Assembly: GCA_001898095.1 (NCBI GenBank)
Contig: MKSH01000107.1
Location: 1-9,333 of the forward strand
DNA length: 9,333 nucleotides
Source of the DNA: Solirubrobacterales bacterium 70-9
GTDB taxonomy: Bacteria; Actinomycetota; Thermoleophilia; Solirubrobacterales; 70-9
Reading direction: 5' to 3'
Shown here: positions 1 to 6,019 of the stretch, one piece after another
Layout of the letters: every line of letters starts with the position of its first letter
How positions within the stretch are numbered: position 1 is the first letter of the stretch
Made by a program: the position numbers and the translations under genes
The notes under the pieces: model-generated
Seen by the model: the letters and a program-made list of their open reading frames with translations, nothing else
Databases searched by the model: none
Told to the model about the DNA's origin: nothing

Positions 1-2
1 AC

Positions 3-590
3 ACCGACGAACCCGGCGTGGCGCCGAACTCCAGCACCGAGACCTTCGTCGCGCTGAAGTGCGAAATCGACAATTGGCGCTGGAGCGGCGTGCCGTTCTA
101 CCTGCGCACCGGCAAGCGGATGGGGGAAGGCGCGCGGATCATCTCGATCGCCTTCCGCGAGCCGCCGCAGGCGATGTTCCCGGCCCACTCGCGGGTCGGC
201 CGCTACGGGCCCGACCACCTCACCTTCGACCTCGACGAGTCCTCGCGCGTCTCGCTCTCCTTCTACGGCAAGCGGCCGGGGATGGGGATGGTGCTCGACA
301 AGGCGAGCATGCAGTTCTCGCTGGAGGAAACCGACTACCGCGACGACACCCTGGAGGCCTACGAGCGGCTGATCCGCGACGCGATGGCCGGCGACCACAC
401 GCTCTTCACCAGCGCCCGCGACATGGAGCGGCTGTGGGAAGTGGCGGCGCCGCTGCTGGAGGATCCGCCGGCGGTGAAACCGTACCCGCCCGGGTCATGG
501 GGCCCGACCGTGGCGCGAGCACCCGAACGTCCCGGTCTCCACGCCCGCCGAGCAGGGCTGATGTTGATGGGCCGAAAAGCGCTTATATAG
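3..590 (+). CDS. zwf: Glucose-6-phosphate dehydrogenase, C-terminal part (5' truncated by window; probable 3' frameshift)
   Basis: This is the C-terminal portion of glucose-6-phosphate dehydrogenase, which oxidises glucose 6-phosphate to 6-phosphogluconolactone with NAD(P)+ and opens the oxidative pentose phosphate and Entner-Doudoroff routes in the cytoplasm. Recognition rests on family-typical segments: EPGVAPNSSTETFVALK, then IDNWRWSGVPFYLRTGKRM, later DALxx-like YERLIRDAMAGDHTLF, and the near-terminal PPGSWGP. The reading frame is open from the left edge, so the N-terminal Rossmann domain lies outside the window. After GSWGP (about 506) the annotated frame becomes arginine/alanine-rich, loses third-position GC bias and reads into the terminator hairpin, stopping in its loop at 588-590. 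From 508 the +1 frame (PWREHPNVPVSTPAEQG, stop TGA 559-561) has G or C at every third position. I infer that the true end is 561 and that one base is extra, or two are missing, near 499-508. Confidence 0.93.
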   Translation, partial: TDEPGVAPNSSTETFVALKCEIDNWRWSGVPFYLRTGKRMGEGARIISIAFREPPQAMFPAHSRVGRYGPDHLTFDLDESSRVSLSFYGKRPGMGMVLDKASMQFSLEETDYRDDTLEAYERLIRDAMAGDHTLFTSARDMERLWEVAAPLLEDPPAVKPYPPGSWGPTVARAPERPGLHARRAGLMLMGRKALI

Positions 591-614
591 AGCGCTTTTC
601 GGCCCATCAACATC
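560..614. terminator. Long perfect hairpin between convergent genes, probable bidirectional terminator
   Basis: Positions 560-583 and 591-614 are perfect reverse complements (24 bp), separated by the 7-base loop TATATAG. The stem centre carries GAAAAGCGCT opposite AGCGCTTTTC, so each strand has a T-run within its descending arm rather than a separate trailing U-tract. It fills almost the whole gap between the rightward zwf and the leftward HAD gene, whose stop codon begins one base after it (616-618). The arrangement fits a terminator serving both strands. An insertion-derived or REP-like palindrome cannot be excluded without comparing other copies in the genome. Confidence 0.8.
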
Positions 615-615
615 G

Positions 616-1269
616 TCATTCGAGGATCTTGCGGACTTCGGCGACGGCTTGCTCGGGGTTGCGGTACTGGACGGCGGTGAAGCCGAGGTCGCGCGCCGCC
701 TCGCAGTTGACCTCGAGGTCGTCGACGAAGAGGCAGGCCGTCGCCGGCACCCCGAGGCGCTCCACGGTGATCTCGTAGATCTGTTTTTCCGGCTTGCGAT
801 AGCCGACCCAACCGGAGTCGATCACCAGCTCGAAGATCTCGTCGACCGGCAGCATCGTGCGCCAGAGCGGCTCCCACTCCTGCACGTTGTTGGTCAGCAT
901 CGCCATCCGCCGGCCGCCGCGGCGGCACTCGCGCATCAGCTCGATCATCGGCTCGTTCGGGTCGAGCGCCTCGAAGAAGGCCTCGCGGAAGCGGTGCAGC
1001 TCGGGCCGATGGCCGAGCAGCGGCTCGAGCTTGTCGCGCAGGATCTCGAGGAATTCCGGTTCCGTGATCTCGCCGCGCTCGAGCTTGAAGAGCGGGATCT
1101 CGCCGCCTTCCTCGGCGGCCGCGCGCATCGCCTCGCCGAAGTCCTCGACGCTCACTCCGTGGGCATCCTGCAAGGCCAGGAAGGAGCCCATCAGCGGCGT
1201 GGTAAGGACGCCGCCGAAATCGCAGACGACCGCCTCGATCGCGGCGCCGCCCGCGCCCGCCTCAGCCAC
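616..1269 (-). CDS. HAD-superfamily (subclass IA-like) hydrolase
   Basis: This predicted cytoplasmic HAD phosphatase or dehalogenase-like hydrolase has 217 residues from the GTG at 1269. All four HAD motifs are visible: motif I VVCDFGGVLT (nucleophile Asp about residue 17), motif II MLTNN (Thr about 126), motif III Lys in YRKPEKQIYEI (about 159) and motif IV FVDDLEVNC (Asp-Asp about 183-184). Motif I is DFG rather than DxD: the general acid Asp is replaced by Gly, as in the DFGGV-type HADs related to the epoxide-hydrolase N-domain and Acad10. This leaves open whether it acts as a phosphatase. A helical cap of about 90 residues lies between motifs I and II. The start is uncertain: TTG at 1296 would add nine residues and has a GAGGG upstream, while GTG 1269 overlaps the preceding gene's stop by only 8 bases. 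The substrate is not predictable. Confidence 0.85.
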   Translation of the reverse strand: MAEAGAGGAAIEAVVCDFGGVLTTPLMGSFLALQDAHGVSVEDFGEAMRAAAEEGGEIPLFKLERGEITEPEFLEILRDKLEPLLGHRPELHRFREAFFEALDPNEPMIELMRECRRGGRRMAMLTNNVQEWEPLWRTMLPVDEIFELVIDSGWVGYRKPEKQIYEITVERLGVPATACLFVDDLEVNCEAARDLGFTAVQYRNPEQAVAEVRKILE

Positions 1270-1657
1270 GCACCCGGGCGATCTCGTAGTGACCAAGGCC
1301 CTCGCGCCCCTCGAGCGCCCAGCGGAAGAAGGCGATCCGCGTCTCGATCCCGTCCGCCTCGATCGCGACCGCGCTGATCAGCGTCCCGGCGCCGCGCAGC
1401 GGCCGGCCGTCCTCGCCGTCCAGCCACAGCTCCAGCGTCGCCCGTCGCTGCGCGCCGTCCTCGCCGTATTCGGTCGAGAGCAGCGCCTCCTCGAAGACCA
1501 GCGGCGCGGCATCGGGATCGCAGAGCACCGCGAGCAGCGGCTCGTCGCCATGCCCGCCGCCGTCGGCGGGGGCGGCGCCGCTCAGCGTCAGGAGGCCGCC
1601 GTCGGCGAAGACGACGCCGATCGAGCGGCGCAGCACCTTGCCCGGATCTCTGCTCAT
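1262..1657 (-). CDS. Hypothetical protein, 131 aa, translationally linked to the HAD gene
   Basis: I do not recognise this family. The ATG at 1657 gives 131 residues with strong third-position GC, which supports coding. The sequence alternates hydrophobic and charged residues in a beta-rich pattern (LLAVLCDPDAAPLVFEEALL, then RATLELWLDGEDGRPLRG, then a C-terminal GLGHYEIARVRG), with no membrane segment or signal peptide. An Asp/Gly/Ala-rich stretch near residues 28-38 looks like a flexible loop. It precedes the HAD hydrolase on the same strand and overlaps its likely start, so the two are probably co-transcribed and may share a task. The open frame continues upstream to 1963, but that part lies antisense to the acetyltransferase, so I chose the ATG at 1657. 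No Shine-Dalgarno is visible. Confidence 0.65.
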   Translation of the reverse strand: MSRDPGKVLRRSIGVVFADGGLLTLSGAAPADGGGHGDEPLLAVLCDPDAAPLVFEEALLSTEYGEDGAQRRATLELWLDGEDGRPLRGAGTLISAVAIEADGIETRIAFFRWALEGREGLGHYEIARVRG

Positions 1658-1687
1658 CGGCGGCAGCCTATTGTGAGCGACCTGCCG

Positions 1688-2230
1688 ATGACGATCCGCC
1701 CCGCCGATCCCGACCGCGACGCCGCCGCCTGCGCGGCGATCTACGCGCCCAGCGTCGAGGCCTCGCCGATCTCCTTCGAGGTCGTGCCGCCCGACGCTGC
1801 CGAGTTCGCCCGCCGGATCGCCAAGTACCAGGCGACCCACCAGTTCCTCGTCGCCGAGGAGGGGGGAGAGGTGATCGGCTACGCCTACGCCTGCCGCTGG
1901 GCCGAGCGGGCCGCCTACGACTGGTCGGTGGAGACGTCGGTGTACGTCGACGCCGCCCACCACGGCAAGGGGATCGGGCGCGCCCTATATACGGAGCTCT
2001 TCGAGCGCCTCGCCGCCCAGGGCTTCCGCGTCGCCGTCGCCGGGGTCACCCTGCCGAACCCGGCCTCGATCGGTCTGCACGAGCGCCTCGGCTTCGAGCC
2101 GATCGGCGTCCTCCGCGACATCGGCTTCAAGGAAGGCGGCTGGCGCGACATCGGTTACTGGCAGCGCCCGCTGGCGCCGCTGGGCGACGGCGCCCCGGAG
2201 CCGCCGCTGCCACCCGGGCCGGTCGGCTGA
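1688..2230 (+). CDS. GNAT N-acetyltransferase, phosphinothricin acetyltransferase (Pat/Bar)-like
   Basis: This acetyl-CoA-dependent N-acetyltransferase of about 180 residues matches the usual length of the Pat/Bar/YncA group, which acetylates phosphinothricin, methionine sulfoximine or related amino acids. Features in order: TIRPADPDRDAAACAAIYA (N-terminal GNAT strand and helix), EGGEVIGYAYACRW (about 58-71), the family hallmark AYDWSVETSVYVDAAHHGKGIGRALY (about 76-101, containing the pyrophosphate-binding G-K-G-I-G), then LPNPASIGLHERLGFEPIG and FKEGGWRDIGYWQ (about 147-159). The last 20 residues are a Pro/Gly-rich tail. ATG 1688 is preferred because the conserved TIRPA follows it directly; GTG 1673 would add five residues. 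It is divergent from the hypothetical gene ending at 1657. The natural substrate is unknown, and housekeeping Pat-like enzymes are common in soil actinobacteria, so a resistance role is only possible. Confidence 0.88.
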   Translation: MTIRPADPDRDAAACAAIYAPSVEASPISFEVVPPDAAEFARRIAKYQATHQFLVAEEGGEVIGYAYACRWAERAAYDWSVETSVYVDAAHHGKGIGRALYTELFERLAAQGFRVAVAGVTLPNPASIGLHERLGFEPIGVLRDIGFKEGGWRDIGYWQRPLAPLGDGAPEPPLPPGPVG

Positions 2231-2248
2231 CCCGGGTACCATCTGGTC

Positions 2249-2626
2249 ATGGCAGATAACCAGCAGCAGCCCGTGCAGGCCCAGCCCGCGATCGACGCGC
2301 AGCCCGACGCCCCGGCCGCCCATCCGGAAACGGTCACCGAGGAAGACGTCTACGAGGCGCTCGAGGAGGTCATCGACCCCGAGCTCGGCCTCGACTTCGT
2401 CTCGCTCGGCCTCGTCTACGACGTCGCGATCGAGCAGGAGGACGTCTACGTCACCTTCACCCTGACCACCCCCGCCTGCCCGATCGGCCCGCAGGTCTCC
2501 GAGCAGATGAAGGAGTTCGTCGGTGACCTCCCCGGCGTCTCCGCGGTCCACCCGAAGATGGTCTTCGACCCCGCCTGGTCCCCGGAAATGATGTCCGAGG
2601 ACGCCAAGTTCGCCCTCGGCTTCTAG
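2249..2626 (+). CDS. MIP18/DUF59 family metal-sulfur cluster assembly factor
   Basis: This 125-residue protein has the DUF59 (MIP18) domain found in SufT, PaaD and the eukaryotic Fe-S targeting factor MIP18. The domain spans about residues 30-108: EEDVYEALEEVIDPELGLDF, VSLGLVYDV (the DPE and LGLVY signatures) and TLTTPACPIG with the conserved Cys at about 77. Residues 1-28 are a Gln/Pro/Ala-rich, probably disordered extension. Family members help Fe-S cluster assembly or the maturation of oxygenase Fe-S partners. No suf or paa genes are in view, so the client is unknown. ATG 2249 follows the acetyltransferase stop by 18 bases, making co-transcription plausible; there is no clear Shine-Dalgarno. 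Its TAG stop overlaps the opposite-strand stop of the VOC gene. Confidence 0.9.
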   Translation: MADNQQQPVQAQPAIDAQPDAPAAHPETVTEEDVYEALEEVIDPELGLDFVSLGLVYDVAIEQEDVYVTFTLTTPACPIGPQVSEQMKEFVGDLPGVSAVHPKMVFDPAWSPEMMSEDAKFALGF

Positions 2627-3222
2627 TCGCGGCCGTAGGGATCGCGGGGCGAGCGGTCCTCCGACAGTGACCGCTGCGACCCGGCGATGAGACGCTCGAT
2701 CGCGTCGGCGAGGTGGATCGGGGCGATGTTGTAGTCGCCGCGCTCGGTGCGGATGAGGTGGGCCTCCAGCAGCACGTCGGCGTGGGTGTGGCCGGCGGGC
2801 GGCTCGAAGCGGTAGGAGGCGAGCTCGATCAGCAGGCCGAGCGGGTCGCGGAAGTAGATCGAGTCCATGAAGCCGCGGTCCTTGACCCCGCTGTGCTCGA
2901 TGCCGCGCTCGTCGAGTCGCTCGACCGCCTGGCGGAAGGTCGCGTTCGAGAGCGCGAAGGCGACGTGGTGGACGTGGCCGGTGTCCTGGGAGCGCGGCGA
3001 CGGGTCCGGCGCGCGGCCCTCGTTGGTGAAGATCGTGATCAGCCGCCCGTCGCCGGGATCGAAGTAGAGGTGGCTCTCCTCGGGCCGATCGAGGTTCGGC
3101 TGCTCGAACACGAACGGCATCCCGAGGGTTCCCTCCCAGAAGTCGATCGAAGTCTGGCGATCGGCGCCGGTGAGCGTGATGTGGTGGACGCCCTGCGTCT
3201 GCAGCTTGCGCATCTCGGTCAT
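2623..3222 (-). CDS. VOC-superfamily protein (glyoxalase / ring-cleaving dioxygenase-like)
   Basis: This 199-residue protein has two vicinal-oxygen-chelate half-modules. The first begins GVHHITLTGADRQTSIDFWE (about 11-30) and includes HLYFDPGDGRLITIFTNEG. The second begins TGHVHHVAFALS (about 81-92) and ends DPLGLLIELASY (about 126-137). His 13 or 14, His 85 or 86 and Glu 133 are the candidate metal ligands and are in the expected places, so a divalent-metal enzyme is likely. The pattern is closest to proteins annotated as ring-cleaving dioxygenases of the MhqO/LinE type, but glyoxalase-like or binding functions are possible. A C-terminal tail of about 60 residues, ending in charged residues, follows the fold. 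ATG 3222 is taken; ATG 3213 (MRKLQ) is an equally plausible start. It is divergent from the cupin gene. Confidence 0.86.
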   Translation of the reverse strand: MTEMRKLQTQGVHHITLTGADRQTSIDFWEGTLGMPFVFEQPNLDRPEESHLYFDPGDGRLITIFTNEGRAPDPSPRSQDTGHVHHVAFALSNATFRQAVERLDERGIEHSGVKDRGFMDSIYFRDPLGLLIELASYRFEPPAGHTHADVLLEAHLIRTERGDYNIAPIHLADAIERLIAGSQRSLSEDRSPRDPYGRD

Positions 3223-3314
3223 TGTTGCGGTTCAATCGCCTTGCCGGCGGCGTTCGGATATCGAGGACGCGCACCCGGCGGCGCGGATCGGCGCTCTAGC
3301 CTGGGTCGATCGGA

Positions 3315-3719
3315 GTGGAGGACGGGATCGACAAGAGACTTGTGATCAAGCACCTGGGCGACGAGCCCTGGGAATCGGCGGAGCGCTTCGGCTTCCCGCC
3401 CGGGCCGGAGGCCCGGGTCTTCGCCGAGGCGGCCGAGACCGGTGGGGTCCTCAACGTCGTCGGCCGCATGCCGGCCGGCTTCGTCGAGCCGGAGCACGTC
3501 CACGACGATGTCGACCACTGGTGCGTGATCCTCGCGGGCGAGATGCACGTCGCGGGCGAGGTCCTGCGACCGGGTGACTATCTCTTCGCGCCTCGCGGCG
3601 TGCCCCACGGGCCGCTGAGCTATCCGGTCGGCTGCACCATCTTCACCAGCGTCCGCGGCGCCGCCTTCGACCACGACTTCGGCGACGACGCCGAGTTCGG
3701 CGAGCCCGCAACCCCCTGA
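3315..3719 (+). CDS. Single-domain cupin protein
   Basis: A small cupin of about 134 residues. Motif 1 is EPEHVHDDVDHWCVILAGEM (about 58-77), giving His 61, His 63 and a further His 68 where Glu is often found. The strand-turn signature LRPGDYLFAPRGVPHG (about 84-99) contains the second-motif His 98. These would form a metal-binding beta-barrel. Small cupins range from dioxygenases and isomerases to binding proteins, so I assign no reaction. The start is uncertain: GTG 3315 is used, and GTG 3342 (VIKHLGDEPW) is the main alternative. The stop is 14 bases before the MDR gene, so they likely form an operon, suggesting a shared substrate. The region 3223-3314 between this gene and the VOC gene must hold both promoters, but I see no convincing boxes. 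Confidence 0.82.
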   Translation: MEDGIDKRLVIKHLGDEPWESAERFGFPPGPEARVFAEAAETGGVLNVVGRMPAGFVEPEHVHDDVDHWCVILAGEMHVAGEVLRPGDYLFAPRGVPHGPLSYPVGCTIFTSVRGAAFDHDFGDDAEFGEPATP

Positions 3720-3733
3720 TCAAGGTCACGACG

Positions 3734-4801
3734 ATGCGGGCCTTCGTGGTCGAGTCCTTCGACCGTCCTCCGGTGCCCGCCGAGTTCCAGGAGCCTCGGG
3801 CCGGGGAGGGGGTGGTGCTGGAGGTGAGCGCCGCCGGCCTCAATCCCTTCGACGCCGTCTACGCCGCCGGCCGGCACCCGATCGGCAGGCCGCCGCTGCC
3901 CTCGGTCGTCGGGCGGGAGGGCGTCGGCCGCACCGCCGACGGGCGCCGCGTCTTCTTCGAGGGGGCGGAGCCGCCGTTCGGCTCGTTGGCCCCCCGGGTC
4001 TTGGTCCGTGAGGAGCGGTTGCTGGGGATACGCGACGAGATCGACGACGCCACCGCGATCGCTCTCGGATCGGCCGGGATCACCGCCTGGTTGGCGCTCG
4101 CCGGTCGCGCCGAGATCGCCGGCGGCGAGTCGGTGGTCATCCTCGGAGCGACCGGTGCAGTCGGCTCGGCCGCGGTGCAGATCGCGAAGTTGCTCGGTGC
4201 GCGGCGGGTGGTCGCCGTCGGTCGCGACAGCGAGGCGCTCGCCCGGACGCGCCGCCAGGGTGCCGACGCGAGCGTCGAGATCGGCGCCGAGCAGGACCTG
4301 GCAGCGGCGATCGAGGCCGCGGCCGACGGCGCGGTCGAGGTCGTCCTCGACCTCCTCTGGGGCCCGCCCGCGCGGGCCGCGCTACAGGTGGCGAGCCCGG
4401 GTGCGCGGCTCGTCCAGGTCGGCAGCAGCGCCGCGCTCGAGACCCCGCTGCCGGCCAATCCGTGGCGCACGCGGGGGGTTTCCCTGCTCGGCTTCAGCGT
4501 CCTCACGGCGAGCCCGGAGGAGAAAGCGGCGGCCTACGAGCTACTGCTCGGCCACGCCGCGGCGGGCCGGATCGAGACCGCCACGGAGGTGCTGCCCTTC
4601 GCCGAGATCGAGCGTGCGTGGGAGCTGCTGCCGGCGGGTGGCAAGCGGAAGCTGATCCTTGCGATGCCTCATGGGGCAAGTAGTGGGTGGCCGCCGCGGG
4701 TTGCAGCCGCGCTCGATCCGCGACCGTCGACGCCCGGGACGCGAGGGTCTGCGAGGGAGCTTGCGCAGGGACGGCACATTGCGGGGAGAGACGACACGTA
4801 G
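3734..4801 (+). CDS. Zinc-independent MDR-family NAD(P)H oxidoreductase (quinone oxidoreductase-like)
   Basis: This medium-chain dehydrogenase/reductase has the GroES-like domain at about 1-100, with AGLNPFDAVYAAG and LPSVVGREGVG, followed by a Rossmann domain with the nucleotide-binding motif VVILGATGAVGSAAVQIAKLLGA (about 134-156, AxxGxxG). The last core segment, AGRIETATEVLPFAEIERAWELLPAGGKRKLILAMP, ends at about residue 312. The catalytic-zinc Cys/His set of alcohol dehydrogenases is absent, which fits quinone-oxidoreductase or enone-reductase members that use NADPH. ATG 3734 is preceded by AAGG. The final 43 residues (about 313-355) have no MDR counterpart and poor third-position GC, and a stop in another frame lies at 4681-4683. 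The real protein may therefore end near 4683, with the rest being read-through after a frameshift, or this strain may carry a genuine extension. It probably works with the upstream cupin. Confidence 0.86.
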   Translation: MRAFVVESFDRPPVPAEFQEPRAGEGVVLEVSAAGLNPFDAVYAAGRHPIGRPPLPSVVGREGVGRTADGRRVFFEGAEPPFGSLAPRVLVREERLLGIRDEIDDATAIALGSAGITAWLALAGRAEIAGGESVVILGATGAVGSAAVQIAKLLGARRVVAVGRDSEALARTRRQGADASVEIGAEQDLAAAIEAAADGAVEVVLDLLWGPPARAALQVASPGARLVQVGSSAALETPLPANPWRTRGVSLLGFSVLTASPEEKAAAYELLLGHAAAGRIETATEVLPFAEIERAWELLPAGGKRKLILAMPHGASSGWPPRVAAALDPRPSTPGTRGSARELAQGRHIAGRDDT

Positions 4802-4860
4802 ACGCTGGGAACGTCAAGGAGACGTGACGCTTCGGGCGCTCCCTCCCGGGGTCCTGGGCC

Positions 4861-4907
4861 TGCTGTGGAGCTTTTCTCTCGTATAGAGAGAGTTTCTCTC
4901 CACAGCA
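4861..4907. terminator. Imperfect stem-loop, probable bidirectional terminator
   Basis: TGCTGTGGAG (4861-4870) pairs perfectly with CTCCACAGCA (4898-4907). Inside it, TCTCTC (4875-4880) pairs with GAGAGA (4886-4891) around the loop GTATA, with an asymmetric internal bulge of T-rich bases on both strands. It sits between the rightward MDR gene and the leftward bicupin, as the 560-614 hairpin does between the first convergent pair. Confidence 0.6.
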
Positions 4908-5065
4908 AACCGCTGACCGATGGGACGGATGTGACGTTCGATGAGGAAACGTGGAGTTCCCCACGCCTTCCATGACTGAACGCGACGTTCCCGTCCTCTC
5001 CGTCAGAACCCCATGCGGGGCACGCCCAGACCTCCGGCGATCCCCGCCGCCCGCCCGAACCCTCC

Positions 5066-5132
5066 GCCGGGTCCCTTCCCGCCGGGCGCCGGCTTCCCCG
5101 GCCGGGTCCCTTTCCGCTCCGGGCGCCAGCTT
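5066..5132. repeat. Degenerate tandem repeat, two units of about 30-32 bp
   Basis: Unit 1 (5066-5095) and unit 2 (5101-5132) share GCCGGGTCCCTT, then a short C-rich variable segment, then CGGGCGCC and GCTT. They differ by small indels and substitutions. The repeat is just downstream of the bicupin stop (5144), so it would lie in that transcript's 3' end. On the minus strand each unit reads GGCGCCCGG...AAGGGACCCGGC. The function is unknown. Confidence 0.55.
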
Positions 5133-5143
5133 GCGGCGGCCCT

Positions 5144-6013
5144 CTAGGCGAAGCGAGCGGCGAGCGTCTCCCACGGCGCCTGCACGCGGGTGTCGCCGCG
5201 GCCCGGCGGCAACGGCGACTGCGACTCGAGCCAGCGGCAGGGGAAGCCGGAGCGGTTCTCGAAGCCGTGCAGGCAACCGACCCCGGCGAAGGCGACGTCG
5301 CCGGCTCGCAGCGTCCGCTCGACCCCGTCGGCGTCGAAGGCGATCTCGCCCTCGAGCACGTAGAAGGTCTCCTCGAAGGGATGGTCGTGGAGCCCGAGCT
5401 TGGCGTCCGGTGCGAACTCGATCACGAAGGTGCGGGCGGCGACGGCGCCGTGGCGACCGTCGAGCACCATCCGGGCCTTGATCCCGGGCAGCGACTGGGT
5501 CGGGGCCGCCATCCCGGCGGCGAGCGGCCCCGCCGGCGTCGAGCCGTCCGGGGTCCAGCGACCGAAGGCGGCGAGGCGGGGATCGCCGGGATCGAGGGGG
5601 ACGGCATCGGCCGGCGAGCTGGCGCGGGCGGTGAAGATGGTGTCGACCGGCTCCCCTTCCGGGCGCGCCGGAGGCGTCCGCAGCTCGATCCAGCGCGCCT
5701 CCTCCTCACCCGGGTTCGACCACGAGTGCGTCTCGCCGGCGCCGATCGCGACGGCCGCGTCGGGGCCGAGCTCGACCTCGACCCCGCCGAGGGCGAGGCG
5801 CGGCGCGCCGGCGAGGACGAAGACCAGCTCCTCGTAGGAGTGGAGGTGAGGATCGAGGCGGCCGCCCGGGGCCAGGCGCGCGGTCCCCACCTCGGCGTGG
5901 CGGGCGCCGTCTTCACGTCCGATCCGGCCCGCGAGCGAGAAGCCCTCGCAATGGGGGGCGTAGGCCGGCGGTGTCGCGAAGGCGACCTCGGCGGAGCGGC
6001 TGAGGTGGCTCAT
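5144..6013 (-). CDS. Bicupin protein, putative metal-dependent enzyme
   Basis: This 289-residue protein is built of two cupin barrels. Barrel 1 carries DPHLHSYEELVFVLAG (about 54-69; His 56, His 58, Glu 61/62) and GAGETHSWSNPG (His 96). Barrel 2 carries LGLHDHPFEETFYVLEGE (about 206-223; His 209, His 211, Glu 214/215) and GVGCLHGFENRS (His 249). Both sites keep the full three-His-one-Glu set, so two metals could bind. Known bicupins include gentisate-type and quercetin dioxygenases and ureidoglycine aminohydrolase; I see no feature that selects one. It is the last gene of a leftward unit: the SnoaL-like gene stops only 6 bases before its ATG, so it is very likely co-transcribed and belongs to the same pathway. 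Confidence 0.88.
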   Translation of the reverse strand: MSHLSRSAEVAFATPPAYAPHCEGFSLAGRIGREDGARHAEVGTARLAPGGRLDPHLHSYEELVFVLAGAPRLALGGVEVELGPDAAVAIGAGETHSWSNPGEEEARWIELRTPPARPEGEPVDTIFTARASSPADAVPLDPGDPRLAAFGRWTPDGSTPAGPLAAGMAAPTQSLPGIKARMVLDGRHGAVAARTFVIEFAPDAKLGLHDHPFEETFYVLEGEIAFDADGVERTLRAGDVAFAGVGCLHGFENRSGFPCRWLESQSPLPPGRGDTRVQAPWETLAARFA

Positions 6014-6019
6014 CGTCGC

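Larger units (their letters stand above)
4802..5143. other. Non-coding intergenic stretch between convergent genes
   Basis: I find no credible gene here: frames on both strands lack third-position GC bias and family motifs. It holds an imperfect hairpin (4861-4907), a 13-base odd palindrome GAACGCGACGTTC (4978-4990) and a degenerate tandem repeat (5066-5132). No tRNA or rRNA signature is visible. If the MDR gene really ends near 4683, this gap is about 460 bases long. Confidence 0.6.

Noticed and set aside
857..1687. N-terminal extension of the acetyltransferase frame to the left
   Set aside because: The extension is low-complexity and antisense to the HAD and hypothetical genes; the conserved GNAT start TIRPA follows ATG 1688.
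1985..3274. Long open frame on the minus strand (429 codons) across the acetyltransferase, DUF59 and VOC genes
   Set aside because: It is Arg/Pro/Gly-rich, has no family motif and overlaps three well-supported genes; it is a shadow produced by high GC.
3223..3314. Possible promoter boxes (TTGCCG near 3241, TAGCCT near 3296) between the VOC and cupin genes
   Set aside because: Spacing and sequence fit no standard promoter, so I do not call them.
4503..5276. Minus-strand open frame across the intergenic region near 4800-5143
   Set aside because: It is low-complexity, reads through the hairpin and the tandem repeat, and lacks third-position GC bias.
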